This document shows, piece by piece, positions 24,295 through 32,677 of a DNA stretch of 64,000 nt (within the stretch, counting starts at the first letter, position 1; each line of letters starts with the position of its first letter). Source of the stretch: Minwuiaceae bacterium (GTDB lineage Bacteria; Pseudomonadota; Alphaproteobacteria; Minwuiales; Minwuiaceae). The notes under the pieces were generated by a model. It had not been told where the DNA came from. It made no database searches and worked only from the letters and a program-made list of their open reading frames with translations. The stretch covers positions 244,254 through 308,253 of the forward strand of contig JANQEE010000041.1 in NCBI GenBank assembly GCA_028278525.1, read 5' to 3'. The position numbers and the translations under genes were made by a program.

Positions 24295-25952
24295 TCCAGG
24301 TTCGGGCGCGCCCGTTCGATAATCTCCTCCAGGGCCAGGCCGCGCGGCAGGGTGCCGTAGGCGTTGCCGGCATCCCGGTCCAGGCGCGAGGCGCAGAAGG
24401 CATCCGCCACCGCCTTCGGCGCGTGCTTCAGCAACAGGGCGGCCTGCAAGGCGATCGCCATATCCTCGACCAGCCGCCGGGCGCGGAACTCCAGATCCTC
24501 CTGATCGGTCATTCGGTCTTTCAGACGGCCCAGCATCTGGTCGTAGCGCCGGTCCGCACCGCGCGCGTCCTCAAGCTCTGCCAGGAAGGCAGCGAGCGAC
24601 TCGGGTTCGCGGTGGATGGCGCGGAGCACGTCGAGGCAGATGACGTTGCCCGAGCCTTCCCAGATACCGTTCAACGGCGCCTCCCGGTAGAGGCGCGGCA
24701 TGATCGATTCCTCGACGTAGCCGGCGCCGCCGTGGCACTCCATGGCTTCGTAGACGTGGCCGGGCACGCGCTTGTTGATCCAGTACTTGGCGACGGCGAC
24801 CGCGATGCGGGCGAACGGTTTGGCCCGCTCGTCCTTCTCGCTTTCGTCGAAGGCCCGCGCGACGCGCATCACCAGGGCGGTCGCGGCCTCCGATTCGATA
24901 GCGAGGTCGGCCAGGACGTTCTGCATCAGCGGTTGCTGGGTGAGACGGCGCTGGAAGGCGGAGCGGTGGGCGGCGTGGTGGCTCGCCTGGGCCACCGCCT
25001 GGCGCATGAAGCCGGCCGGGGCCAGCACGGTGTCGAGCCGGGTGTGGTGGACCATGTTGATGATGGTGCGGACGCCGCGGCCTTCCTCGCCGACCATCTG
25101 CGCCCAGGTTCCCTGGTACTCTATCTCGCTGGAGGCGTTGGAGCGGTTGCCGAGCTTGTCCTTGAGGCGCTGGATGTAGAACGGGTTGCGGCTGCCGTCC
25201 GGTTTCCAGCGCGGCACCAGGAAGCAGGACTGGCCGTTCTCGGTATAGGCGAGGGTGAGGAAGGCGTCGGACATCGGCGCCGAACAGAACCATTTGTGGC
25301 CGGTCAGCAGGTACTCCCCGTCGCTGCCGGCGGGTTCGGCGCGTGTCGTGTTGGTGCGAACGTCTGAGCCGCCCTGCTTCTCGGTCATCGCCATGCCGAT
25401 GGTGGCCGACTTCTTCTCGGAGGCCGGAATCGAGCGCGGGTCGTACTCGGTGGCGGTCAGCCGAGGTTCCCACTCGTCGGCGAGGTCCGGCTGGTTGCGG
25501 AGCGCGGGCACGCCGGCGTAGGTCATGGTGAGCGGGCAGCAGACGCCCGGCTCGACCTGGGCCAGCATGAACTCCATCGCGGTGTGGGCGACGTGGCCGC
25601 CGGGCTTGTCGGCCGTCCAGGCGATGGACGGGATGCCGTGCTTCATGCCGAGGGTCATCATGTCGTGGTAGGCGGGGTGGAACGTGACCTCGTCGATGCG
25701 GTGGCCGAAGCGGTCGAAGGTCTTGAGTTCCGGACCGTAGCGGTTGGCCTGGGTCGCCAGCTCGGCGACGCGGGCGCTGCCGAGCTCGGCGCCGAGGGCG
25801 CGGACGCGGTCCTCCGCCCAGCCGGCGCCTTCGCGGTGCAGAGCCTCGCTTAAGGCCGCGTCCTGGTCGTAGAGGTTGTAGTCCTCGAGCGGCGGCGGCT
25901 GGTTGGTGACGTCGTGGGTGGCGAGCTGGCTGACCGGGTTGCGGGCGGACAT
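24291..25952 (-). CDS. AidB-like acyl-CoA dehydrogenase
   Basis: 553 residues, longer than ordinary acyl-CoA dehydrogenases (about 380) and equal to the AidB/ACAD11-like group. The FAD-binding part shows IGMAMTEKQGGSDVRTN and HKWFCSAPMSDAFL. The C-terminal half has ECHGGAGYVEESIMPRLYRE and GIWEGSGNVICLDVLRA, with the extended C-terminus typical of AidB. The true substrate is unknown; E. coli AidB has weak isovaleryl-CoA activity and binds DNA in the alkylation response. It is transcribed divergently from the catabolic operon at 26151. GGGAGA before the ATG supports the start. Confidence 0.9.
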   Translation of the reverse strand: MSARNPVSQLATHDVTNQPPPLEDYNLYDQDAALSEALHREGAGWAEDRVRALGAELGSARVAELATQANRYGPELKTFDRFGHRIDEVTFHPAYHDMMTLGMKHGIPSIAWTADKPGGHVAHTAMEFMLAQVEPGVCCPLTMTYAGVPALRNQPDLADEWEPRLTATEYDPRSIPASEKKSATIGMAMTEKQGGSDVRTNTTRAEPAGSDGEYLLTGHKWFCSAPMSDAFLTLAYTENGQSCFLVPRWKPDGSRNPFYIQRLKDKLGNRSNASSEIEYQGTWAQMVGEEGRGVRTIINMVHHTRLDTVLAPAGFMRQAVAQASHHAAHRSAFQRRLTQQPLMQNVLADLAIESEAATALVMRVARAFDESEKDERAKPFARIAVAVAKYWINKRVPGHVYEAMECHGGAGYVEESIMPRLYREAPLNGIWEGSGNVICLDVLRAIHREPESLAAFLAELEDARGADRRYDQMLGRLKDRMTDQEDLEFRARRLVEDMAIALQAALLLKHAPKAVADAFCASRLDRDAGNAYGTLPRGLALEEIIERARPNLD

Positions 25953-26125
25953 GACGGTCTCCCAGTAGCGTTGAGAGGGACGGTTGCCGGTAGAGTACTA
26001 CGAAACGGGGAGGGGGCAGCAGGGGGGTGTGGGCAAAATATCGGGAACGAGCCCATGCACCCCGACAGCCGGCGCTTTACTCCCTTCGCCGGCCTCTCTA
26101 AGATGGTTCGTACTCGAAACTATGT

Positions 26126-26137
26126 TTCATATATGAA
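26126..26137. promoter_or_regulatory. Palindromic operator candidate TTCATATATGAA
   Basis: A perfect 12-bp palindrome in the 198-base gap between the divergent acyl-CoA dehydrogenase and the catabolic operon, 14 bases before the first operon ATG (26151). Palindromes of this size and AT-rich centre are typical of IclR- or GntR-type dimers. The operon encodes its own IclR regulator (32674-33507), the natural candidate ligand. Its place at the start codon would fit repression. Confidence 0.45.
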
Positions 26138-26150
26138 CCAATGTATTCGG

Positions 26151-26459
26151 ATGGCTGACGATCACAATCCCTGGCTGGCGCGGCCCGCGGCGGGTGGCGA
26201 AACCAATAAGGGCGGGCCCGATACGATCGAACCGGTGGGCGGTTTCGCCAACATAGAGTGGCAGACGCGCGCGGCGGCGCCCAGCGACTATGAGAGTGCG
26301 TTGGCCGATGCGCTGCAACGGCTGTTCGAAGACGGCGTTACGGAACTGGACGCTCTGGCCGCCGGGCTGAATCGGCTGGGCATCGAGCATCCGGACGGCG
26401 GGGCCTGGACCACCGAGAATTACCCGTCCGCGATGAAAGCCCTGGGTGACGCCGGATGA
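26151..26459 (+). CDS. Recombinase-like helix domain protein
   Basis: 102 residues from the ATG at 26151; an ATG at 26133 lies inside the palindrome and is less likely. The C-terminal third, LAAGLNRLGIEHPDGGAWTTENYPSAMKAL, resembles the short helical segment of serine recombinases that reads as a winged DNA-binding piece. Similar 90-110 residue proteins occur at the head of ABC-transporter and Rieske-oxygenase operons in alphaproteobacteria. There is no catalytic recombinase domain. It overlaps the next gene by four bases. Its role is unknown; regulation or protein docking are both possible. Confidence 0.6.
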   Translation: MADDHNPWLARPAAGGETNKGGPDTIEPVGGFANIEWQTRAAAPSDYESALADALQRLFEDGVTELDALAAGLNRLGIEHPDGGAWTTENYPSAMKALGDAG

Positions 26460-27253
26460 CGACCGAAATCCGGCTGGAGTTTCGGGACGTGACGAAGCGG
26501 TTCCGAAACCGCAATGCCGAGAACGGCGCGGATGCCGAGATGACGGCGGTGGAGCATGTCTCGCTGTCGGTGACGGACGGCGAGGTGGTGTCGCTGATCG
26601 GGCCGTCGGGCTGCGGCAAGAGTACGCTTTTGAACATGGGCTCCGGCCTGGAGCCGGCGTCGGAAGGCGAAGTGCTGGTCGACGCGGAACGGGTGACGGG
26701 GCCGAACGCGCATGTCGCCTTCATGCTGCAGAAAGATCTGCTGCTGCCCTGGCGGACGATCCGCGAGAACGTGGAGTTCGGTTTGGAGATCCAACGGACG
26801 GCCCGGCCGGAACGGCGGGACCGGGCGCTGAGGCTGCTGGACCGCTGCCGGCTGTCGGAATTCGCGGACCACTTCCCGCATCAGCTTTCGGGCGGCATGC
26901 GCCAGCGGGCGGCATTGGCGCGAACCCTGGCCGTGGACCCGACGGTGCTGCTGCTGGACGAGCCGTTTTCGGCGCTGGACGCGCAGACCAAGATGGTGCT
27001 GCAACAGGACCTCGGCCAAACCCTGGCCGAAGAAGGCAAGACGGCTTTGTTCATCACCCACGACCTGGTCGAATCCGTCGCCTTATCCGACCGTGTGTTG
27101 GTGATGAGCGCACGGCCGGGACGGATCATCGAAGAGATCGATATCGACATCCCCGACCGGGACCAGCCGCTCGCCCGACGACAACATCCCGAGATCGGGC
27201 GGTACGTCCCGCATCTGATGGACCTGCTGCATGTCGGAGAGGCGAGGCTGTAA
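26456..27253 (+). CDS. ABC transporter ATPase, nitrate/sulfonate/taurine type
   Basis: 265 residues. Walker A is GPSGCGKST (about 44-52), the Q-loop FMLQKDLLLPWRTIREN, the signature LSGGMRQRAALARTL, Walker B VLLLDEPFSALD, and the H-loop FITHDLVESVALSDRV. The MLQKDLLLPWRT form is typical of the SsuB/TauB/NrtD branch that powers import of small organic acids, sulfonates or pyrimidine precursors. It joins the binding protein (27300) and permease (28603) as a complete importer. The substrate is likely the compound degraded by the enzymes encoded downstream. Confidence 0.93.
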   Translation: MTTEIRLEFRDVTKRFRNRNAENGADAEMTAVEHVSLSVTDGEVVSLIGPSGCGKSTLLNMGSGLEPASEGEVLVDAERVTGPNAHVAFMLQKDLLLPWRTIRENVEFGLEIQRTARPERRDRALRLLDRCRLSEFADHFPHQLSGGMRQRAALARTLAVDPTVLLLDEPFSALDAQTKMVLQQDLGQTLAEEGKTALFITHDLVESVALSDRVLVMSARPGRIIEEIDIDIPDRDQPLARRQHPEIGRYVPHLMDLLHVGEARL

Positions 27254-27299
27254 CCAGAAGAAGAAAGTATCAACCATGGGCGTCAGGAGGAGGCAGACC

Positions 27300-28292
27300 G
27301 TGACAAGAATTCATAAACAACTAGCCAGTTTGACCGTGGCTTTTGCGTTCGCCGCGGGGACGTTGGGTTTCAACGCGCCGCAGGCCGAGGCCGCAGAACC
27401 GGTAACCTACCTATTGCCGGCGCCGCCGTTCCTGCCGGCGTTCGGTCCGTGGATGCTGGCCAAGCATAAGGGTTACTTCGAGGCCGAAGGACTGGACGTG
27501 ACGTTCCAGGCGGCGAAAGGCGGGGTCGACGTCGCCAAGCAGGTCGGCGCGGGCAACGCGGTGGTCGGCGGCGGCATCGGCGATACGCCGGTGATCGTGC
27601 GGCCGAACGGAATCCCTGTGAAAGCGGTGGCCGTCTTGGGCGGCGGGTCGCTGATGCAATTGGTGATCAACAAGGACAGCGGCGCCAGCACCATCGCCGA
27701 CCTGAAGGGCCGCACCATTACGACGATGTCCTATCAGGACACCACCTATTACGCGCTGCTGGGCATGCTGGCGACGCAGGGCATGACCAAGGACGACGTC
27801 AACGCGCAGGCGGCGGGGCCGGCGAACGTGTGGAAGCTGTTCCTCGCCGGCGAATCCGATGCGATGGCCGCGGTTCCCGATTGGACCGGCATCGCGCTGG
27901 GCAAGGGCATGAATCTGGAGATCATTCCGTCCGACGAGCATTTCCGCAGCATGGCGCAGGCCATCCTGGCTTCCGACAAGGTGATCGAGGAGCGACCCGA
28001 ACTGATCGCCAAGCTGGTGCGTGCGACCTTGCGCGGTATGCAGGACATCATGGACGATCCGGACGCCGCGGCGGTCGAGTACGTCAAGGCCGTACCGCAG
28101 CATCAGGGCAAGGAGAAGGCCATGGCCGGCGTGTTCAAGCTGTACAACAAGTACGTCTATCCCGGGCAGGCCAAGCTTGGCGCCATGGATGCCGACCGGC
28201 TGTCGGCTTTACAGGACTTCTACCTGGAAAGCGGATTTATCCGACAGAAGACGGATGTTGGCGAGCTGTTTACCAACCGGTTCGTTGAGTAG
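27300..28292 (+). CDS. ABC transporter substrate-binding protein, NMT1/SsuA-like
   Basis: 330 residues from a GTG at 27300, chosen because AGGAGGAGG ends six bases upstream and because the signal peptide (TRIHKQLASLTVAFAFAAGTL.., cleavage near AEA) then starts correctly. An upstream frame to 27231 overlaps the ATPase gene. The mature protein begins with PVTYLLPAPPFLPAFGPWM and AKHKGYFEAEGLDVTF, the NMT1/THI5-like fold used for sulfonates, nitrate, pyrimidines and aromatic acids. It works in the periplasm. Two REP-like hairpins follow its stop before the permease gene. Confidence 0.92.
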   Translation: MTRIHKQLASLTVAFAFAAGTLGFNAPQAEAAEPVTYLLPAPPFLPAFGPWMLAKHKGYFEAEGLDVTFQAAKGGVDVAKQVGAGNAVVGGGIGDTPVIVRPNGIPVKAVAVLGGGSLMQLVINKDSGASTIADLKGRTITTMSYQDTTYYALLGMLATQGMTKDDVNAQAAGPANVWKLFLAGESDAMAAVPDWTGIALGKGMNLEIIPSDEHFRSMAQAILASDKVIEERPELIAKLVRATLRGMQDIMDDPDAAAVEYVKAVPQHQGKEKAMAGVFKLYNKYVYPGQAKLGAMDADRLSALQDFYLESGFIRQKTDVGELFTNRFVE

Positions 28293-28355
28293 ATGCAGGC
28301 TGAATAAGCGGAGTGCCCTTGACGATGGTCGTCCTTCGACAAGCCCAACCCCGCC

Positions 28356-28440
28356 GTCATCGCGAGGCGCGAAGCGCCGCGGCGATCTCGGGAAGATTGG
28401 GCATGGCCCATCGAGATTGCTTCGCTTCGCTCGCAATGAC
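28356..28440. repeat. REP-like palindromic element, family A copy 1
   Basis: An 85-base imperfect palindrome starting GTCATCGCGAGGCGCGAAGC and ending TTCGCTCGCAATGAC. The two ends pair (GTCATNGCGAG with CTCGCAATGAC, and GATCTCG with CGAGATTG). A stretch like CCTTCGACAAGCCCAACC precedes it, as in the other copies. It lies after the binding-protein gene and before the permease gene of the same operon. Confidence 0.85.
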
Positions 28441-28476
28441 AGGCGGGGTTTTTCGGCAGGCTGATCCAACCAACCC

Positions 28477-28576
28477 GTCATCGCGAGACGCACTTGAAAC
28501 TCAACATGGGCGCCGCGGCGATCTCGGGAAGGTTGCGCGCGGCCTGTCGAGATTGCTTCGCTTCGCTCGCAATGAC
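28477..28576. repeat. REP-like palindromic element, family A copy 2
   Basis: A 100-base relative of the element at 28356-28440, 36 bases downstream in the same orientation. It has the same ends (GTCATCGCGAG, CTCGCAATGAC) but a different inner left arm (ACGCACTTGAAACTCAACAT). Tandem placement in the binding-protein/permease gap would give two strong hairpins in the mRNA. Confidence 0.85.
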
Positions 28577-28602
28577 AGCAATCTAAAGCGCGGGTAACGA
28601 CG

Positions 28603-29388
28603 ATGCAGGGCGGGTTTTCCAAGGTGGCGATACGGCGGATGAGCGCGGGCAGCGTGTTGCTGGCCGTGCTGTTCGTGGCGCTTTGGGAGTGGGGGCCCGG
28701 TGGGCTGAATATCCCGCCCTACATCGTTCCGCCCGCGTCGATGGTGTGGGACGAGTTCTGGCGGATGATTACCGTGGACAGGCTGTTCTACCACACAGGC
28801 TGGACGGCGCTTCAGGTGCTGGTCGGTTTCCTGCTGGGCGCGTTGCTCGGCATGGTCGTCGGGTATGCGTTGGGCATGTCGCCGGAAGCCGAGTTCGTCC
28901 TGTCGCCCTACATCCTGGCGCTGCAGATCGCGCCGAAGGTTGCTTTCGCGCCGCTGTTCATCATGTGGTTCGGATACACCGTCTATCCGAAGATCCTGGT
29001 CGCGATCCTGATCGTGTTCTTTCCGGTGATGATCAATGTGCTGGGGGCGATGCGAACCATAGACATGGACATGTCCCGCCTGGCGCGTGCCTTCAAGGCA
29101 AGCCGAGCCCAGGTGTTCTGGAAGATCGAGTTTCCGGCGAGCATGCCGCCGCTGTTCGCGGGCCTCCGCATCGCCGCAACGCTGGCGGTGATCGGTGTCG
29201 TCGTCGGCGAACTGGTCGGCGGCAATACCGGACTGGGATACCTGCTGGTGTTCGGCGAGGGGGCAGGCAATACCGCCATGGTATTCGTCGCCATCATCTT
29301 TCTGACGATTATCGGCATCGTGCTGTACGGCGCGGTCGTTCTGGCCGAACGCCGCGTGCTGCATTACATGCCGGCAAGAAACGGCTGA
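28603..29388 (+). CDS. ABC transporter permease, SsuC-like
   Basis: 261 residues with about six membrane helices. The cytoplasmic EAA-type loop is RAFKASRAQVFWKIEFPASMPPLFAGLR, which docks to the ATPase. The helix pattern and GGNTGLGYLLVFGEGAGNTAMVFVAI match the sulfonate/nitrate/taurine permease group. It is separated from the binding-protein gene by 310 bases holding two REP-like elements, and it ends eight bases before the Rieske gene. Confidence 0.93.
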   Translation: MQGGFSKVAIRRMSAGSVLLAVLFVALWEWGPGGLNIPPYIVPPASMVWDEFWRMITVDRLFYHTGWTALQVLVGFLLGALLGMVVGYALGMSPEAEFVLSPYILALQIAPKVAFAPLFIMWFGYTVYPKILVAILIVFFPVMINVLGAMRTIDMDMSRLARAFKASRAQVFWKIEFPASMPPLFAGLRIAATLAVIGVVVGELVGGNTGLGYLLVFGEGAGNTAMVFVAIIFLTIIGIVLYGAVVLAERRVLHYMPARNG

Positions 29389-29396
29389 GACTCAGT

Positions 29397-30458
29397 ATGG
29401 GAACCGAGAAGATGGATAGAGCCCGGATCCACGACGCGACACAGAACCTGTTGAACCGGGGCCTTGGCAATCTGTGGTATCCGGTCGTGCCGAGCTGGCA
29501 GGTCAAGGACCGACCGATCGGCATTACCCGCCTGTCGCAGAACATCGTCATCTGGCGCGACAAGGACGGCACGGTTCATGCGCTGGAAGACCGCTGTCCG
29601 CATCGCGGCGCGCGGCTGTCGCTTGGCTGGAACCTCGGCGACCGGCTTGCCTGCTGGTACCATGGCGTCGAGGTCGATACGACCGGGACCGTGGTCGACG
29701 TTCCGGCGATGCCGGACTGCGCGTTGACCGGGCGCGGGGGCCTGAAGTCGTACCCGGCGGAGGAGCGGAACGGGGCTATTTTCCTGTGGTTCGGCGATGC
29801 GGCGCATGCGGAACCGGCGCCGTTGGACCTGCCCAAGCAACTTGTATCCGACGAATACGGCGCGATCCTCTGCACCGCGACCTGGAACTGCAATTACCTC
29901 TACGCCATCGACAACGTGATGGATCCGATGCACGGCGCCTACCTGCACGCGGCGTCGCATTCCATGTCCGAAGGCGCGAAACATGCGGATATGCAGGTCA
30001 GGCCGACCGATACCGGCCTGATCTTCGAGAAGGTCGATCAGCGCGACGTCAATTTCGACTGGGTCGAATTCGGCAATACCAACGCGCTGTGGCTGCGACT
30101 GGAAATTCCTTACGGCAAGGGGGCGGGGCCGGGCGGCAATTTCGGGATCGTCGGCTTCGTTACGCCGATCGACGAAGACCATTGCCGAGTGTTTTTCTGG
30201 CGCACGCGAAAAGTCACCGGCTGGCAACGTGACACTTGGCGATTTCTATATCGGACTCGGCTCGAGGGACTGCACTGGGCCGTGCTGGAGCAGGACAGGG
30301 AACTTCTGGAGCATATGGCGCCGAACGCGCGCAACCAGGAATTCCTCTATCGCCACGACCTGGGACTCGGCCGGGTCCGGACACAATTGCGCAAGATGGC
30401 GCGGGCGCAGATCGAGACGCTTGCAAAAGCAGGCCACAGTATGGAAACCGCCGCTTGA
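29397..30458 (+). CDS. Rieske non-haem iron oxygenase, large subunit
   Basis: 353 residues. The Rieske [2Fe-2S] ligands are C67 and H69 (CPHRGARL) and C86 and H89 (CWYHG). The mononuclear iron site is N173-x2-D176-x2-H179-x4-H184 (NVMDPMHGAYLH), with D176 as the electron bridge. This is the phthalate-dioxygenase/vanillate-demethylase type that uses no beta subunit. It hydroxylates or demethylates an aromatic or similar substrate in the cytoplasm. No reductase or ferredoxin gene is in the operon, so electrons must come from a partner encoded elsewhere. An ATG at 29412 is an alternative start. Confidence 0.93.
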   Translation: MGTEKMDRARIHDATQNLLNRGLGNLWYPVVPSWQVKDRPIGITRLSQNIVIWRDKDGTVHALEDRCPHRGARLSLGWNLGDRLACWYHGVEVDTTGTVVDVPAMPDCALTGRGGLKSYPAEERNGAIFLWFGDAAHAEPAPLDLPKQLVSDEYGAILCTATWNCNYLYAIDNVMDPMHGAYLHAASHSMSEGAKHADMQVRPTDTGLIFEKVDQRDVNFDWVEFGNTNALWLRLEIPYGKGAGPGGNFGIVGFVTPIDEDHCRVFFWRTRKVTGWQRDTWRFLYRTRLEGLHWAVLEQDRELLEHMAPNARNQEFLYRHDLGLGRVRTQLRKMARAQIETLAKAGHSMETAA

Positions 30459-30474
30459 GACAAGGAGCAATATC

Positions 30475-31080
30475 ATGACTGTACAGGACATTCCCAAAAC
30501 GAAGCCGGCCGACGGCTTCGAGACCTGGAACAAACCGGAAGGGACGGACCTCGGCGCGTGGATGGAAAGCCGGACCGCGCGGTTTCAGTCACGCCGCTAC
30601 GACTGGAACGCGCTGAAGTTCCAGGCCGACTTCGACCCGAAATACAAGCGCGCGCAGTGCCGTTACATGGGGACCGGCGCAACCGGCGTGGACAACGACA
30701 ACAACACCGTACCGTCGGAGCATTTCACGTTTTCGACGATGATCCTGCCGGCCGGCTGCGAAGGCCCGATTCACGTGCATTACGATGCGGAAGAAGTGTT
30801 CTTCGTGCTGAAGGCCCAGAAGCTGCGCCTGTTCTTCGAGCATGAAGGCGAGAAATGGGACACGGTCTTAAGCGACCGCGACCTGATTTCCGTGCCGCCG
30901 GGCGTTTACCGAGGTCTGCGCAACGAGGGCGAGGAAGAGGCGCTGATGTGCGTGATGCTGGGCACACCGAAGCCGGTGGTGCCGGATTATCCCGAGGGCC
31001 ACCCGCTGATGGAACTGCGCAAGCGCCGGCGCGAGATCGCCGCCGCGGCGGAAGCGGCGAAGAGCGCAACGGGCGATTAA
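30475..31080 (+). CDS. Cupin domain protein
   Basis: 201 residues from the ATG at 30475 behind AAGGAG. The cupin motif 1 region is IHVHYDAEEVFFVLK, with two His and one Glu arranged as metal ligands, and motif 2 is LISVPPGVYRGLRNEG, where the usual final His is an Arg. The protein probably binds a metal through three residues. Its role is either an isomerase or dioxygenase step in the pathway or a ligand-binding role. It sits between the Rieske oxygenase and the SDR gene. The C-terminus is a charged Ala/Glu/Arg helix. Confidence 0.85.
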   Translation: MTVQDIPKTKPADGFETWNKPEGTDLGAWMESRTARFQSRRYDWNALKFQADFDPKYKRAQCRYMGTGATGVDNDNNTVPSEHFTFSTMILPAGCEGPIHVHYDAEEVFFVLKAQKLRLFFEHEGEKWDTVLSDRDLISVPPGVYRGLRNEGEEEALMCVMLGTPKPVVPDYPEGHPLMELRKRRREIAAAAEAAKSATGD

Positions 31081-31101
31081 GGGCGGCGCGCGGCAGGCAC
31101 G

Positions 31102-31854
31102 ATGAGCGGCATGCTGTCGGATAAGGTGATCGTCGTGACCGGCGGCGGGCGCGGCCTGGGCCGCGCCTTTGCCGAGGCCTGTGCGGCGGCGGGCGCGTCG
31201 GCCGTCGTGATCGCGGAAATCGACGAGGCGCTTGGCGAAGCGACTGCGGCGGCGCTTGGGACCGATGCGCTGCATGTGACGACGGACGTGTCTGACGCCA
31301 AGTCCGTCGAGGCGATGGGGGCCGCGGTGCGTAAGCGGTTCGGACGGATCGACGGCCTGGTCAACAATGCCGCAATCGCGACAGGCATCGGCGGCAAGAC
31401 GTTCGAGGAAATCGATATCGAAACCTGGGACCGGGTGATGGCGACCAACGTGCGCGGCACATGGCTTTGCATCAAGGCCTGCGTGCCGCTGCTGCGCGCG
31501 GCGGGCGGCGGGGCGATCATCAACCTGGCGTCCGACACCGCGCTGTGGGGCGCGCCGCGGCTGCTGCATTATGTGGCGAGCAAGGGCGCGGTGATATCGA
31601 TGACCCGGTCGCTGGCGCGCGAACTCGGCGACGATTCGATCAGCGTCAACGCCGTCGCGCCGGGCCTGGTTTTGGGGGAAGCGACGGACTACGTGCCGGA
31701 AGAACGCAAGGAACATTACGTGCGGGGGCGGGCCATACAGCGGGCGCAGATGCCGGAAGACGTGCGCGACGCGGTGGTGTTCCTGTTGTCCGACGGCGCC
31801 CGTTTCGTGACCGGGCAGACCTTGGCCGTGAACGGCGGCTTTGTCTTCAATTGA
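31102..31854 (+). CDS. SDR family oxidoreductase
   Basis: 250 residues, classical short-chain dehydrogenase. The NAD(P) motif TGGGRGLGRAF (about 14-24), an Asp/Glu after beta-2 (VIAEIDEA, pointing to NAD preference), the NNAAIA motif, the catalytic Ser in INLASDTALWG and the Y-x3-K in LLHYVASKGAV are all present. It reduces or oxidises an alcohol/ketone or a cis-diol. In Rieske pathways an SDR often rearomatises the cis-dihydrodiol, which is a fitting but unproven role here. Confidence 0.93.
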   Translation: MSGMLSDKVIVVTGGGRGLGRAFAEACAAAGASAVVIAEIDEALGEATAAALGTDALHVTTDVSDAKSVEAMGAAVRKRFGRIDGLVNNAAIATGIGGKTFEEIDIETWDRVMATNVRGTWLCIKACVPLLRAAGGGAIINLASDTALWGAPRLLHYVASKGAVISMTRSLARELGDDSISVNAVAPGLVLGEATDYVPEERKEHYVRGRAIQRAQMPEDVRDAVVFLLSDGARFVTGQTLAVNGGFVFN

Positions 31855-31861
31855 GGCGGCG

Positions 31862-32677
31862 ATGACCATAGAGCGACAGACGGCGGATATAGGCGGCGGC
31901 AACCGGATCTCTTATCGGGAAGTTGGCGAGGGGGCGCCGTTGGTGCTGCTGCATGGCATCGGCTCGTCTTCCCAGTCGTGGTCGGCCCAGTTGGAAGCGT
32001 TCGGCGGCGACTTCAGAACGATTGCCTGGGATGCGCCCGGCTATGGCGATTCGACGAACCCACGGGACGCGGCGCCGAGCGCGGCCGATTATGCGGACGG
32101 GCTGGTCCGCCTGCTGGACCGGTTGTCGGTGACGCGCTGCCATCTGGTCGGGCATTCCCTGGGCGGACTGATGGCGGCGGCCTTCGCCCGCGCTGAACCG
32201 GGCCGTCTGCTGTCTTTGACCTTGGCGGACTGCGCCGCCGGTCACGCCGCACTGGATCCCGCCGAGCGGGAACACAAGCTGCAGCATCGTCTGCGCGAGA
32301 TGCATTGCCTGGGTCCGCGCGGCATGGCCCGGCAGCGCGCCGGGCGGCTGGTGTCCGACAAAACAACGGCAGATGTGATCGAGCGGATCGCGGACGTGAT
32401 CGCAACATTGCGACCCGACGGTTACGAGCAGGCGGCGCGCATGCTGGCGGATGCGGAAGTCTTCGCCGATCTGGCCGAATTTGACAAGCGGACCGGCGTG
32501 TTGGTGATCTGCGGTACAGACGACCGGATCACGTCCCCCGACTCCAATCGCCGGATCGCGGAAGCGATCGAAGGGGCGCGGTTCGAGCTGATCCCGGATG
32601 CCGGGCATCTGTCCTATGTGGAGCAGCCCGCGGCGTTCAACGCGGTGTTGCGGCGATTTCTGGCGGAGATGTCATGA
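31862..32677 (+). CDS. Alpha/beta hydrolase
   Basis: 271 residues from the ATG at 31862, seven bases after the SDR stop, with GAGG upstream. The oxyanion-hole motif LVLLHGIGSSSQSW, nucleophile elbow LVGHSLGGLMAA (Ser about 97) and final His in DAGHLSYVEQP are in place. The likely acid is the Asp in CGTDDRITSP. This is the epoxide hydrolase/meta-cleavage-product hydrolase/enol-lactonase superfamily. With the extradiol-type VOC protein in the same operon it could hydrolyse a ring-cleavage product. It overlaps the IclR gene by four bases. Confidence 0.92.
   Translation: MTIERQTADIGGGNRISYREVGEGAPLVLLHGIGSSSQSWSAQLEAFGGDFRTIAWDAPGYGDSTNPRDAAPSAADYADGLVRLLDRLSVTRCHLVGHSLGGLMAAAFARAEPGRLLSLTLADCAAGHAALDPAEREHKLQHRLREMHCLGPRGMARQRAGRLVSDKTTADVIERIADVIATLRPDGYEQAARMLADAEVFADLAEFDKRTGVLVICGTDDRITSPDSNRRIAEAIEGARFELIPDAGHLSYVEQPAAFNAVLRRFLAEMS

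Noticed and set aside
26151..26459. Remnant of a site-specific recombinase or mobile element
   Set aside because: Only the short helical segment resembles recombinases; there is no catalytic domain, and the gene is coupled to an ABC operon, as in other alphaproteobacteria.
28356..28576. Possible CRISPR array
   Set aside because: Only two units, each an imperfect palindrome of 85-100 bases with a 36-base gap, and a third copy 30 kb away; no cas genes. It fits REP-like elements.
28683..29396. Long N-terminal extension of the Rieske oxygenase frame
   Set aside because: It overlaps the permease gene in another frame; the Rieske protein has a normal start at 29397 or 29412.
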